A stretch of DNA of 64,000 nt from Poecilobothrus nobilitatus. Its lineage: Eukaryota > Arthropoda > Insecta > Diptera > Dolichopodidae. Every line of letters starts with the position of its first letter. Position 1 is the first letter of the stretch. The notes below the pieces were generated by a model. It did no database searches. It saw only the letters and a program-made list of their open reading frames with translations, and had not been told where the DNA came from. The stretch is from positions 116,997,996 to 117,061,995 of the forward strand of contig OX352774.1 of the NCBI GenBank assembly GCA_947095535.1, written 5' to 3'. This document shows positions 1-11,620 of this stretch, piece after piece. A program made the position numbers and the translations under genes.

Positions 1-28
1 TTGACAAAGGCAACTGTATTCTTCCTCG
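1..28 (+). repeat. family A outer end, cut by window edge
   Basis: The first 28 bases (ttgacaaaggcaactgtatt then cttcctcg) match the outer end of the family A repeats at 13169-13195 and 53069-53095, and the reverse complement at 7313-7340. A family A copy therefore very likely ends here, with its body to the left of the window. Confidence 0.75.
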
Positions 29-779
29 TTTTTTTTATATTCTAAATTTAGGTGGTAAAATTCGTTTAGTTCTAAATTTGTAAAACATTTCGAGCCAAAA
101 CAGATGAAATTTTTTGTTCACTTAATTAAATTGATTTGATCCATTGAATTACTTATTTAAAGGAAAAGATAAATGTACACTTGCATGTATTATTTAAGAG
201 AAAGGAAATCCGTATATTAAGAGAAAGGAAAGAATGGTTAAACAACTGAAACAACTGATGGTTAAACAAATGGTCAAAACAACTGAAGAATTCTAAGTAT
301 AGAATTCTCGGAACAAGGCAAGATAATAAGTTAGTAAATAAATTATATCTTTTGTAGACATAATATATAAAAAAAATCCTAACTCTAGCATTGAAATTAA
401 GAATCTTGTAATCCCTTACTTGTACAAACCAGCTTTTTTACGTCTTTATCGTGAAGGGAAGACAGAAATAAGTAGAATTTTATTGTCAAATGTAGTAAAT
501 TTTTTTAATAAAATATTCCTTCATAATTTCTTTCACAAATAAATCAAAATCAGAAAAGTCATGATTATATGGAGTTGAAAATTTGAGGAAAACGAAAACA
601 TATCTGAATACTTTAAATAAAGATTGACTTGCTTTTAAAAATATTCAGTTAATAATTTCTTGTCGTTTATGTGCTGCACTTTGCTACATAATTTTGATTA
701 TATTTTATGTGGTTAATTTTCAAACTTGGGCTGGGTTGTAATAACTCTTAGGTGCCATTTATATTATTTCACCTTCAAA
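29..779. other. AT-rich stretch, nothing recognised
   Basis: No convincing coding frame, tRNA-like sequence or inverted ends were seen. The stretch has only short local echoes, such as repeated gttaaacaa words near 236-275. Confidence 0.5.
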
Positions 780-905
780 ATTTAAAAAATAAAACGTTTA
801 TTTATTTAAAAAACTAATATTACAAAAATTATTTTGACATTATTAGTATAGCCCTCTGCTTGCTACTAAGGCCATTATGGGCTGATTATTATAAGTTAAC
901 ATTTT
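780..905 (-). mobile_element. 3' part of a tRNA-derived SINE (family S2)
   Basis: On the minus strand this reads as an S2 SINE 3' half. The block ctactaaggccattatgggc at 866-885 matches 44722-44741 (rev. comp. orientation in both), followed by the same taatatta...aaataaataaa tail. The tRNA-like head with A and B boxes is missing, so the copy is 5'-truncated or decayed. Confidence 0.55.
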
Positions 906-1067
906 TCTTTTATTCTAAATTATTTACATTTGTTTTTTTTTTTTTTTGATTTCTATGATTTAATTTTTTAGCTTAAATTTAATTTTTTGTTTTTACGTTT
1001 TTTTTTTTTTTTGTTTTTTTTTTTTTTTTAATCTTAAGTTTTATGAAAAACAGCAAAAATGAAACTA

Positions 1068-2052
1068 CTAAATATGTTTCCAGATATCGAATTTTTTCGC
1101 AATTTTTTCTATTATTTCTGCATTTTGTGAAATGGGTTTTAATAATTCAGACCTGGACGTCGAAGTGGACCTTAATAGCTCGGTTGTATCAGAACAATCA
1201 AAAATCATATGTCTTATGGTTAATGTTTGCTGGCAGTGTGGACATAATGGCGGACTAGTTTTTTCGAAAAGGAATTTTTTCGTGGCGATTGTGTGGCCTA
1301 GCCTTATGCGACATATTTTGGTTTCTAGCCTTCTGTTATTTTTCAGAGTATAAAGAGGAGTCTCTATTTCGGGCCAGTGATACTTTAAGAAACTGCTAGA
1401 ATTGTTCCATTTCACTTGCCTGTTGTTTGCTATAACTAGTTTTATTTGCTTTGTTTTGATGTTCTTTTGATATAGGCGAGCTAGTATTGTCGGACTATTT
1501 AACGATGCTTTTGCTTCCTTATCGGCACGTTCGTTTCCTGATATTCCACAGTGACCAGGCACCCAGGTTATTTTCATATTTTTAGAACTTCCCTTAAGCA
1601 TGCTTCTTATTTTTTTTATTAGTGGTTGCTTATTTTTAAAGTTTTTAATTGCATTTAGGGAGCTTAGACTATCTGTATGAATAACTATTGTTTCTTTTTC
1701 TATGGTGGAGCATAGGTTTATTGCTTCATATATTGATATTAGTTCTGCGTTGTATATTTCGACGAAGGGCTCTAGATATTTTTTTAATAGTAGCTTGCTC
1801 TCATCGACTACTGCGAAAGCCACTCCTGTTTCGGGTTTAGTTGCATCTGTGTACATTTTGTATGTGTTTAGGGTAGTTTTGGGTCATTGATTTAAATAAT
1901 TGAAAATATTTCTCTTTCTCTGTAGTATTTTTTTCATGTTTAGCTAGTGATACGTCTATAAATTGATTTGGGTTAAAAAGCCAGGGTGGTTCTTCCTTTA
2001 GTTTGGCCAGGGGATCTTCAAAGTGTATATCATTAAAAGTTGAAAATTCCAT
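1068..2052 (-). pseudogene. LINE RNase H and C-terminal Cys/His region (broken)
   Basis: Two overlapping frames (2052-1837 and 1856-1068) cover the end of the polyprotein. The second has RNase H motifs in order: MYTDATKPETG (first acidic residue), NAELISIYEA (Glu), IHTDSLSS (Asp) and WVPGHCGISGNERADKEAKA (His/Asp region). All four catalytic positions therefore appear present. A CRIRLGHT block and a C-x2-C type motif (PPLCPHCQQTLTIRHMIFDC) follow, as in I-type elements. The frameshift at about 1840-1890, and the earlier breaks, make it a pseudogene. The stop at 1068 is followed by about 40 nt and the A-rich tail. Confidence 0.85.
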
Positions 2053-2106
2053 TATGTTCGCTAAGGCCGCTTGTTTTGGTCTTTTAATGTCCCCGTTTAC
2101 TAGTGC

Positions 2107-2604
2107 CTAAGTTAATTTATGCATTGGTTGTATCGCGCCACTAAGTTGTTTATGAAAAAATTTGGTGGAGAGGAAATCTCTTCTTTCAGAAAAGGTGGGG
2201 AAGCCAGATTCTATCATTATGCTGTCTACGTCTGTTGTTCGTAAGGCTCCTAGGCATATTCTAGCAGCCGGATTAAGTTGCATTTGAAAATTTTCAATTT
2301 GCCCCTGTGCGCAGTAACCATAAACTGAGATAGCATAGTCTATTTTTCCTAGTTGCAGTGCTTTAGCTATTTCAACTGAGATTTTAATAGAGGGTCCATA
2401 TTTATTTCTACATATAATTTTTAGTAGATTATTCGTGCTTTTTAATTTTTTGACGAGGGTACTGACATGTGAATTAAACTTTAGAGTTTTATTAAATTTA
2501 AGGCCCAGGATAGATATTTCGTTGAAAACCTGTATGTTTTGATTATTATATGCAAAATTATTTATGTTGTAATGTCTTTTGTTGCAGACATGTAGGGCTT
2601 CCAT
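2107..2604 (-). pseudogene. LINE RT thumb/connection region (broken)
   Basis: This frame continues the reverse transcriptase after a frameshift. It carries the typical post-palm block ISILGLKFNKTLKFNSHV, where LG...D...F..H is usual, and a LQLGKIDYAISVYG block where related LINEs have a Leu-rich 'YG...W' motif. It stops at 2107, and reading resumes in a different frame by 2052. There is no independent function; this is a segment of the same dead element. Confidence 0.75.
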
Positions 2605-3470
2605 TTTGTTCGTGGGGAATAGTACACACCTTTTTCAGTCGACCAACTGTGTAAGGCTTCTAAACCTCTTTGTATTGTGTTATCTGCTTGTGTGTCTTTG
2701 GCTATGCTAAATAAGATAACGTTGTCTGCATATATTAAATAGTTTAGTCCTCTGACGCAATTTAATTTACTTGGAAGGTTTGCAATAAAAGCATTGAAAA
2801 GATGCACAGACAGTGGCGACCCCTGTGGTATACCGTTTTGGAGATTTTTTGTATGTGAGTTTATTCCCTCAATGGCTACCACTATTTTGCGGTTTGTTAG
2901 AAAGCTTTCTATGGTTTTAATTGTTTTTTTACCGATATTCCATTCTACGAGCTGCTTAAGGATTGTGTGTTTGGAGATTTTATCGAAGGCTTTTTCTATG
3001 TCACATGAAATAACTACAGCATGTTCTTTATTGTGTAACCTCATTGAGAGGTGAAATTGTAGAGTTTGTAACATTGTAGTTGTGCTCCTATTTGGCCTGA
3101 ACCCATGTATTCTACCCAATAGTTTTGTTTCAATAAACCAGCTTAATCTGTTTCCCAAAATTTTTTCTAGTAGTTTCGCCATAGTTGGGAGTAGGGATAT
3201 GAATCTATAATTAGCCGGATCATTGGGATTTTTATTACCTTTTGGTATGGGTCTGATTTCAGCAATTTTCCAAGCCTGTGGAAAATTTCCTGAATCAAAT
3301 ATTTTATTATACAGATCGGTTAGACGTTTCTTAAAGTTTTGAGTTGTATGCTTAAGCATACAATACGAAACCTTATCTCTTCCTGGAGTTGTGCCTTTGA
3401 AATTGTGTAGCGTGTTTTCTAACTCTTTTGTGGTTATTGGATTGTCTAAAAGGTTGCTGTTAAGAGCCAT
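2562..3470 (-). pseudogene. non-LTR reverse transcriptase domain (broken)
   Basis: This minus-strand frame gives about 300 residues of a LINE reverse transcriptase, which would copy its own RNA at a nicked genomic target. Recognisable blocks in order: the IRPIPKGNKNP...NYRFISLL block (fingers, about residues 72-95), the DIEKAFDKI block (first catalytic Asp), GIPQGSPLS (family motif B), and LIYADNVILF in place of the catalytic YADD. The second catalytic Asp is replaced by Asn, so even this intact stretch is predicted inactive. The frame is lost near 2600, where the thumb region continues in another frame. The first Met at 3470 is not the element's true start, because coding-like sequence extends a little further upstream. 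Confidence 0.85.
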
Positions 3471-3530
3471 GTTTGAAGTTTGATAGTTCTGTTTTTCTCT
3501 TGAGAATTCACTTCACTTTATTTCCAATTT

Positions 3531-4225
3531 TTCCTTTAAATAAATTGCATACGTCTAGGCTAATCCTTATTTTATTATGATTTAAAAATAGCAAACAATT
3601 TTATAAAGAATGTGTACATAATACCTACATACATGTATGAATATATATCTGCATTGTATATTTTCAAATTACTGTTATTTTGTGAACGATAAAGATCCTT
3701 TTAATTTTTTGTTTCTACATATTTAGAATAATATAAAAAGGATTCATCATGATGACATCATAAACTCATACAATCTTATATCAATAAAGGAAAAAACATT
3801 AAAAAAAAGCAACATTTAATGCTTTTAGTGGTAGGCTGTATATTTCCGCTATCAGGCATTGAATTAGTTCTATAAAAAACAAATAAATGTTATTTTTGAA
3901 AATGATTAGAGTGACCATAGTGTCATTTTTTATTTATTTATATAAGATTTTCATGATGATTTACCAGATTGAGATAAAAAGATCAATTTAAAATTTATTT
4001 TTACACATTTTGAATAAACAAATATTGTAAACTAAGATTAAATCAAAAATCTGAATAATTTTTGCTTTTTCTTACACGCCAGTTAAACATTAGGTATGAA
4101 TTCCTTTATACTAATATAGATTTAGCTAAATGGAAGAAGCAAAACGGGGGGGAAATATGATTTTAAGGAAAATAAATTAAAAACGAACTTAAAAAAGGTG
4201 TTTTTGAATTGTTGTAAATTATAGA
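3531..4225. other. AT-rich stretch, nothing recognised
   Basis: No coding frame or recognisable repeat was seen on either strand. Confidence 0.45.
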
Positions 4226-4560
4226 ATAGAACATTATTGACAGAAGGAAACAGATTTCGTTGAAGAATGTTCCACCTCATAGTAGTTCAAACAAAGAATG
4301 TGCTTCCATATCTAGTTTTGAACCACGTAGGAATTTCCACTGTATAGAAATGAGCATTTTTTGTCTGTCTTATTGTACGTTGGAATTATTTTAGGGGAGA
4401 CATAATTGATTCTAGTTCAATAGACTAAGTGTCATAATGTCATAACAAATTACTTATAAGACATCTATGAAATTTTTTCAATATCGAGAAAATTCAAAGA
4501 TGCTTGTGGTGTGCCAGTCCATATATGTGAGTGTTACACCATATTAGATCGAATGTAGGA
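4226..4560 (+). repeat. dispersed repeat family G, copy 1
   Basis: Shares diverged blocks in the same order with 18945-19290: cagaaggaaacag, atgttccacat-like, attgattctagttcaataga, caagtgtc-like, and accagcccatat-like. It is a direct repeat about 14.7 kb away. There is no coding potential and no clear ends. Confidence 0.5.
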
Positions 4561-6550
4561 TTTATAGAAATTTTACAGATCTCTTAAAAAAAAAAATGTT
4601 TTATTAGAACGTAAATAACGAAAAGTCTTTGAATTCTAAAATATTCAATAATATAATAATAGAAAGTACAATAGAAAAGATAAATGACAACTACATCTAT
4701 TAAAAATTTCCCAGATTCATTTTAATTTCTTTAATAAGGATCACACAGAAGATCCAATCGAAATTTTAAATAATATTAGAGAGTAAATTTTTCATGGTTT
4801 GTTAAGATGAGGTTTAATCGTTTTGTGGAAGATGTTGCATGGAAGATTATATGTTATTCAAAGAACACATTTGATAGTAACAATATTTCAAGAAAATTTA
4901 GAACAAATGGTCATTTTATTATTAGTGCAATGTAAATTAAAAAAGTGTTCTTTTGTATTTGATAGTTAGTGCAATGTAAAACAAAAGATTTTTTTTTTTA
5001 TAATTAAAACAATTGTTACTAAATATGCAGTATGCATACATTGCAAATGAATATGAATATACGATACTGTATTTATGTATATTTATATATACATTTATTT
5101 CATAAAAAAGTAAAATTACTTTTATTGTTACTTTCATTGTTTGTTTAGTATTGATTTAGTTCAAGGTTTGTTTGTTTTTTTAATTTGATTTTAATTTTTC
5201 AAAGACATCTGAGAGTTCCGAATCAAAACTAAAGGTAAAAACAAAAAAAAAATACACCGAAAATAACTTGAAATTTTCTACCTTAAAAAAAATTGAAATA
5301 AAAATTCATGAAGGTGGTGAAAGTTTTGTAAAATACTGTAATTTTCAAGTAAAAAGAAATATTTTCTAAGGTTTATTTATCTGTTCTATTTCTTATGTAA
5401 ATGGTTTCAGTAGTTGATATCAATGTCAAATACATTAATTTAAAAATATAAATTTAATATAAAATTCATAAAAGTGAACTTTAAATATTGTATGTAAGGA
5501 TTTGTTTTTGCTCCTTTTTTTAATATGTTTTTATTTCCATTTTTAGTTGAAGGACATAAAAAATTGTATGTTCTTTCATTAAAAATCCTTTTCTTTGATA
5601 CCATTTCTATCTAAAGCGCAAATATATATCTACTAAATGTACAAATTTTTAAGTGACACAAGTGAGTACTATGTTTGTACTATAAGAAATTAGGAAACCT
5701 TAAATTTTATCAAATGGAGCAAAATCAAGATCACTTAAATTAATTAGATAGATAAAAGCTTTACATATATTAAGGACAGTTTAGATTTAGAATGAATAAT
5801 AATGAAGACCACTTTTTCTTTGATAGATTGTTTTTCTGCGTTATGATCGAGTTCAGACGAACCCTGAAACCATTTTTTGGAGAGTTCCAACTAAAAATAG
5901 TACTCACATCTTAAAATTGTACTGCAAAGTATTGCCAAAGTAAAAGAAATAAAAAAGAAATTTGATATTAATATTAAAAATTTAAAAAAAATCCACAATT
6001 CCTGTTTAAAGGCTAATTGCCACCATTAGCAAATTTAATCTTTATTTTAAAAAGGTATTTTTTAGCATGATAATTTTCTAATAAGATTTTACGATTATAT
6101 TTTTTTTTCCTTTTTTTTTATCTTTTGTTTTTTTTTCTACTTTTTTCATTTTAAAATATTAAAAATGTAATAATTATTATGTTCAGTATGGTATTATAGT
6201 TTAATACTGTCATTTTAAGATATTTCTCGTATAGTCTTTAAAAATGTTTTAGGATTAATATTATCAAAACGAACCTATTATATAAAGTGATCTGAGACAT
6301 TAAGATAATTTCTTATAAATCAGGAAAGTTATTCTAGAGATCAAAAGAAAATACTAAAAATTTTATACATACACCGCTTTTCTTTCTTTTCCAACGTAAA
6401 GTCCAATAAATCGCAAATATACAAAACAAACGTACGTACGCACGACCTTTACGGTTTTTATTTCTTTCAAAGAAAACTTACAGCCAAAGTATAAGTTAAA
6501 GGATTTGACAAAGCTTAAAATCTTAATGTATTTTGTAGTGTCATAAAGAA
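4561..6550. other. AT-rich stretch, nothing recognised
   Basis: Two kilobases with only homopolymer runs and chance short frames. I see no gene, tRNA-like sequence or inverted ends. Confidence 0.45.
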
Positions 6551-6563
6551 GGCATCGATCTCT

Positions 6564-7000
6564 ATGAGTACTGCTTCAAATAATTTTACATATTTTCAAA
6601 TTTTCGTTTTATTGTTTGGAGACGATATCATAAATGAAATGGATATACAAACTTCTACATATGCATCAACAAAGAAAAGAAATCCAGAAGTAATAACGCC
6701 TTCCGAAATAAGATGGTTTATTAGAATATTGCTTTTAAGTGGATATGTAAACGTACCACGTAGGCGACTTTATTGGGAATTAGAAATTAATGAAACAAAA
6801 TGAAATGGTCAGAAAATCAATGTCTCAAAACCGTTTTGACTTCATAATGTCTAATGGTCATTTTTGTGGCAATATGAATTTAAACAAAAATGATAAATTT
6901 GCAAAGTGCGTAATGTTTTTGAGTACCTCAATAAAAAATTTTTAGAATACGCTTCGCATAAAGAAAATCATTGTGTAGAAATTTTTTTTTTTAAATCAAC
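6564..7000 (+). pseudogene. piggyBac-like transposase fragment
   Basis: The first frame (6564-6803) has the block TPSEIRWFIRILLLSGYVNV followed by PRRRLYWE. This corresponds to the conserved early part of the piggyBac transposase domain (ITPEE...F.GI...MG....P....YW). After a frameshift near 6800 another frame reads RKSMSQNRFDFIMS...NLNKNDKFAK, the usual MS.NRF..I....H..DN....DK motif. A further frame near 6930-6980 reads FLEYASHKENHCVE, which fits the segment just before the first catalytic Asp. The rest of the catalytic domain is gone. No terminal repeats or TTAA duplication were found. It is a dead relic; the family assignment rests on motif order. Confidence 0.75.
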
Positions 7001-7312
7001 TTTAATAAAAATTTAATAAAATCAACTTTAACTGAACACTTTATTAAAATTTTCGATTAATATTTGAAGTGCAATAAAAACCTCTCATAAGATACCACAT
7101 AAGTACCCAGCGTCGTAGATATGGGACGGTCCTTTCTAGGGAAGCCTCCCTTTTAGTTTTTAATGAAAGCAAAAAATTAAACTAGTGTTTACACATTTCA
7201 CAAGAAAAGAATTTGTCGGAAATATAAGGAGTCACAATTTTTGATTTAATGAGATAACCCCAGGGTTAAAAAAATAATAATTATCCTGTTTCTAATATAA
7301 AACAGGAAAAAA

Positions 7313-8842
7313 CGAGGAAGATTACAGTTGCCTTTGTCAACTATTAGATACCCGTACGAACCGTTAGTATGTTCACAGCCTGTCACTCCGCTTACAATAT
7401 TATTTTATTACTATTTTACTATTTTAAAATAATTTGGGTGAATTTAATAATTTCTAGAACTATGGGTTGTACATATATTCAAACTATATTTTTATACATT
7501 CTTCAAAAGCAGATTTTAACCTTCCACATAACGATTATCAATCCAAAACTTTTCCAAATATTCTATGGTACCATTTAATACTAAGCAGTAAATGTATATT
7601 AAATTTACTAAGTACAAAATAGTAAATATAATTTTAAATATTATATTATATTATATTTAAATATTCCATTGACAGAATAATTTCTTATAAGTACAATAAA
7701 ATACATATATGTATGTAAATACGGCGCTATATAATATACATCTATACTCTTATCATTCATTCACTAGTGACATATACGATATGTAAGTAAACATGAGTAT
7801 GTATGTATATCAATATCATATAAATAAAAATTCTTCAAGCAACCGTTATGTTGTTTATTTATTTACATTTTTTTGTACTACGCATTATATCCTCAACAAT
7901 TTCAAATTATCGAGTAAAACAAAATGGAAAAAATTCGTTAATGAAATTTGTTAGAAAATTTGAAAAAATCAAGTAACACTTTCGTCAATTATAAAGTAAC
8001 CCTATATTATTAAAAAAAGTTGTTAACAGAAATAAGAGTATAATGTTGAAGCTTTAATTTTTGTGTATTACTTCAGAAAAATTTTAACAGGTGTTCAAGT
8101 TACAGGTGTTTAAAAATAGGAAATTTTCAGTTTTTGACCCCTTACAGCTCCTAAACGGGGGGTGATACAAAAAAAATTTCTGTCAAAATTTCAAGTTTCC
8201 GACTTAAACCGTTTAGAAGATAGAAGGGTTAAAGGATTTTGCAAAATTTGAGTTTCGCATAACGGTAAATTAAGACACCGTATGCCATAACTATATATTT
8301 ATTGTATATATATTTTTAAAGCTGATAAAAGTAGTAATCGTTTGGCGTTTTCAAAATGAAGATATACCTTATACAACTTGTGCTATAACAATTTAAATAT
8401 AGAGCTTTTTGAACCTTTGGGGAGCTGCAGCTCCGTAACGGGTGGGGCTACAAAAAAAGTTATTAAAAATAAAATTAATATTTTTGTGACATCTATCAAT
8501 AGTTAAAATTTCATAGCTCTATTTCAAAAAAAATGTGGGGATCTAAAAGTTAGGTGTTCGAGAGCTACCCTAAGTTTTGGTCCAAACTCAACCAAAAAAA
8601 ATAGGGAACCTACAAATTTTTCCCAGAATATTTTGTGTAAATTTCAAGATTCTAGCTTTCTTAGTTTTTGAGTTAGCGTGCTGACGGACGGACGGACGGA
8701 CGAACGGACGGACATGGCTCAAAAGTCTTAGAATTTTTTTCTGATCCGATCCATACCTTTGAAGGTATATCTAGCTCGCTTATTTCGAGGTGTTACAAAC
8801 GGAGGAGTAATTTTATTATACCCGATCCTATCGTTCGGGTAT
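7313..8842 (+). repeat. family A dispersed repeat, copy A1
   Basis: A non-coding repeat of about 1.53 kb. From left to right: an outer end (cgaggaagattacagttgcc), an inverted-end motif ATACCCGTACGA at 7348, AT-rich body, blocks such as cccgtttagg/cctaaacggg, a ggac run at 8680-8710, ccatacctttgaaggtatat, and the opposite end tcgttcgggtat at 8831-8842. Copy A2 (11621-13195) is the inverted equivalent, and A3 (51495-53095) matches A2's orientation. The ends resemble short terminal inverted repeats, suggesting a non-autonomous DNA element. No transposase was seen. Confidence 0.85.
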
Positions 8843-10834
8843 AAAAACAATTTAAATTCTTTAAGAAGTTTATGTGGGAAAAAAATAACCAGAATTTGAG
8901 AAAATCATTTTAAGAAAACTTAAATTATTCTTAAGGCAATTGGTTTTAATTTTTAATAATTATATTGCTGATTCCTTAATTGTAGGATTAATCCATCTAA
9001 AATAAGAGTCTGCCATTAAGTTTTGTGCTCAGTACAGTACAATTATATATTTCAATTTAATTTTGTTTTTGTTGCCTGAACAGAAGTTATCAAGGTTCTA
9101 TAGTATCTATGTAACGGTATCGATAATCTGCAAATTCAAAACAGACGTTTTAAACTAAAGGATTACTTAATTATAATAGATTTAAATTATTTGTTCTACA
9201 AGGTGCTGCTTTTCATAACTTTTATAGTATTAAAAAGATCTAATTTTGTAACGGGGCTTAATATTTTAGATTTACTCAGTAAACTCCTTTTCAAAGTATA
9301 TTGTATAATGCTTTCGTTCAATTTGTAAGCGCTGAATGTTTCGATTCTTGAAAATGTTATTTTATCTAAAAGTTTAACTAAAGTTTTAGAACATTTAAGC
9401 CTTTGTAGTTTCAGAAATAAAAAATATGCTTCTGTTAAATTTTAAATAAAATATTAGTGTTTACAGATTATTATTATGAAGTTCAGTTAAAAAAATATTC
9501 AAGAAATTTTTTTAGATGTTGTGCGTGCGTGTAATCACAGTTCAAAATATTTTCTGCCTTATTATAATTTTTTTTTTAACTTTATTTATTACCACTCTAT
9601 TACTGTTCCAGTACTTATTTATGTCATTAGAAATATAAATTTCTATAATATGTTTGAATAAAATTGTAAGATAAACTTATTTTTTCTTTAAAAAAAAACT
9701 TTTCTTCTCTTTTTATTTCAGTTACATTAACATAATCCTAATATTACATAATATACTAAGTACATATATTGATCTACAACTTTAATTTCAGTCGATTTTT
9801 ATAGTTACAAATAAAACTGCAAAAAAATATGCTTAAACAATATAAATTTTAAGTTTTAGATTGAATAAAAATCATCAACACTTTCATGAATATATTTTAA
9901 AATATGTTTAATGTATTAAATTTAAAACCAAAAGAGTTCCAAAGTACGGTAAGAGTTTCTCAATTTACTTATTAGGTTCGCTCAGTTCGTCCGTTCGGCT
10001 GTTTTCAAAACTAACAAAACTAACATCAAAACTAGTTTATGATACAACAATGAAATCAACTATTCATAAGTTTATTAAAAAAACTTATGAATTAACCTTA
10101 ACCTTACCGGAAATACAGTCGATCTAAGTTGTAGAAAACCTTTATTTTCAAATGTTCATATCTCAAATTCTGCTTAATATTTTTTTAACTAGTGACGTCA
10201 ACAATAGTACAATTTTTTAGCTTTGCAAATAAACAATTAGCTAATTAAACAATTCTTTTCAATTGGGTATTTAAATTTTCGTTATGCGATTTAATTTTGC
10301 AGGATTTTGCTACGTTATAACTGTAACACTCTTCCAGTTAGATTGTTAGAACTAAGAGAAGAAAAATCTATGCTATTTTTAAACACATGTAGCTTAAGTA
10401 TCGTTTTGCTTTCCGTTTTGCTTTGTTCCTATTTTTATGAAATTCAGTTATTTTTGTATAATTTCAATTAATTTCAGTTATTTATTTTATAAAGGTTTCG
10501 GCGACCGGTGGTTAACAAAATTTCATATACCTAGATAAGGAACGTTTTATACAAAACCAAAGTACTGTCCTACTATTACTTCATTTATAGTAGAAGGGCT
10601 ACTTATTGTTTATATTGGCAGTTTAAAATTTGACCCTAATATCCACATTAAGGATATGTTTGAATCTGGAGATTGTTACTGGTTAAAAAATTAGTTTGAT
10701 TTAGTGAGTAAGTTACATATTGTAATCATGTTTCAGGCTAAGTTCGTTTTAAGTTTTTATCTTTTTTGTTTTATGTAAATGAAAATAAATGGATTTTTTT
10801 ATAATTTTATTAAGAGTGAATTAAATCAAAAATA
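8843..10834. other. AT-rich stretch between repeats
   Basis: No gene was seen. The stretch contains a perfect 12-bp inverted repeat at 10062-10073 / 10081-10092 (attcataagttt / aaacttatgaat, 7-nt loop), listed separately. Confidence 0.45.
10062..10092. repeat. 12-bp perfect inverted repeat, 7-nt loop
   Basis: The arms attcataagttt and aaacttatgaat are exact reverse complements, separated by attaaaa. There is no neighbouring gene to regulate, so it is probably chance or a relic of a small element. Confidence 0.6.
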
Positions 10835-11190
10835 ATATGTAAAACAAATATTTTCTAAAATATGTTTTTATCAAAACCGAATTCGCCCCCTAAAAAGCAG
10901 AAAATAAATTGAAAATTACTGTAGAACTTGAGCATTTTGGACTGTTATAATATAAAAATAATTTGTTGAATGCGAAAAATATTGGAAAAAAAATGTAAAA
11001 AGGAATATATGCATACTTCTTTATATTTGTGTTTCTAAATACATATTCTGGAAAGAGCATATAACCTTGAAGACATAACCAACTAAAAATCACTCCAAGT
11101 TCAGAATATCTCATAAACATCTCAAGTAATATGTAAATACTCAGAATATCAGGAAGACGTAAAACTCTGATTTTGTAACCAACTATATTA
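10835..11190 (+). repeat. dispersed repeat family F, copy 1
   Basis: The left part (ttcgccccctaaaaag at about 10880, gcattttggactgttataat at about 10931) matches each arm of the palindrome at 56630-57048. The right part (tccaagttcagaatatctca...aatactcag) resembles 31190-31250. It is a single, non-palindromic representative of the sequence that forms the palindrome arms. Confidence 0.65.
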
Positions 11191-11620
11191 TTTATTTTCC
11201 CAATATTTCAACATATTTCGTGGCGTTTCCGAATTATTGTCATAAACGTTATATTTTATCATTAAAAATATAGAAAAAAAAACGTTATATAACTTTAATT
11301 ATTTAATATTAGTTCTAAGTTATAATATGCATTATCAAATTTAGGAATAACATAAATTTTAATTTTTATAAACATAATGGTTCAAAAATGTGTAGTTCCT
11401 TGATATTCAATTTAAATATTCTTAACAACAATTACGTTTCATCATGTTTTAAATTTCCAAAAAAAGAACCTATTAGAAAATTATGAATTAGCATAAACAT
11501 CGGATTGGCAAGAGATCCTCGTCTCAATTTTCCAAAGAAATTTTGTGATTGGTTATCAGTTCGAAATTCAAACGAAAATTCAAATTAATAATCCAATTAA
11601 TAATAGTAATTTTTGTTTTT

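Larger units (their letters stand above)
1000..3530 (-). mobile_element. 5'-truncated I-like non-LTR retrotransposon
   Basis: On the minus strand the order is reverse transcriptase, thumb/connection region, RNase H, then a C-terminal cysteine/histidine motif, a short 3' untranslated region and an A-rich tail (poly-T at about 1000-1029 on the plus strand). RT plus RNase H in one reading unit is characteristic of the I-type group of non-LTR elements. The N-terminal endonuclease and ORF1 are absent. In-frame reading can be followed back to about 3520, where a stop appears. Several frameshifts and stops show it is dead. No target-site duplication was confirmed. Confidence 0.85.
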
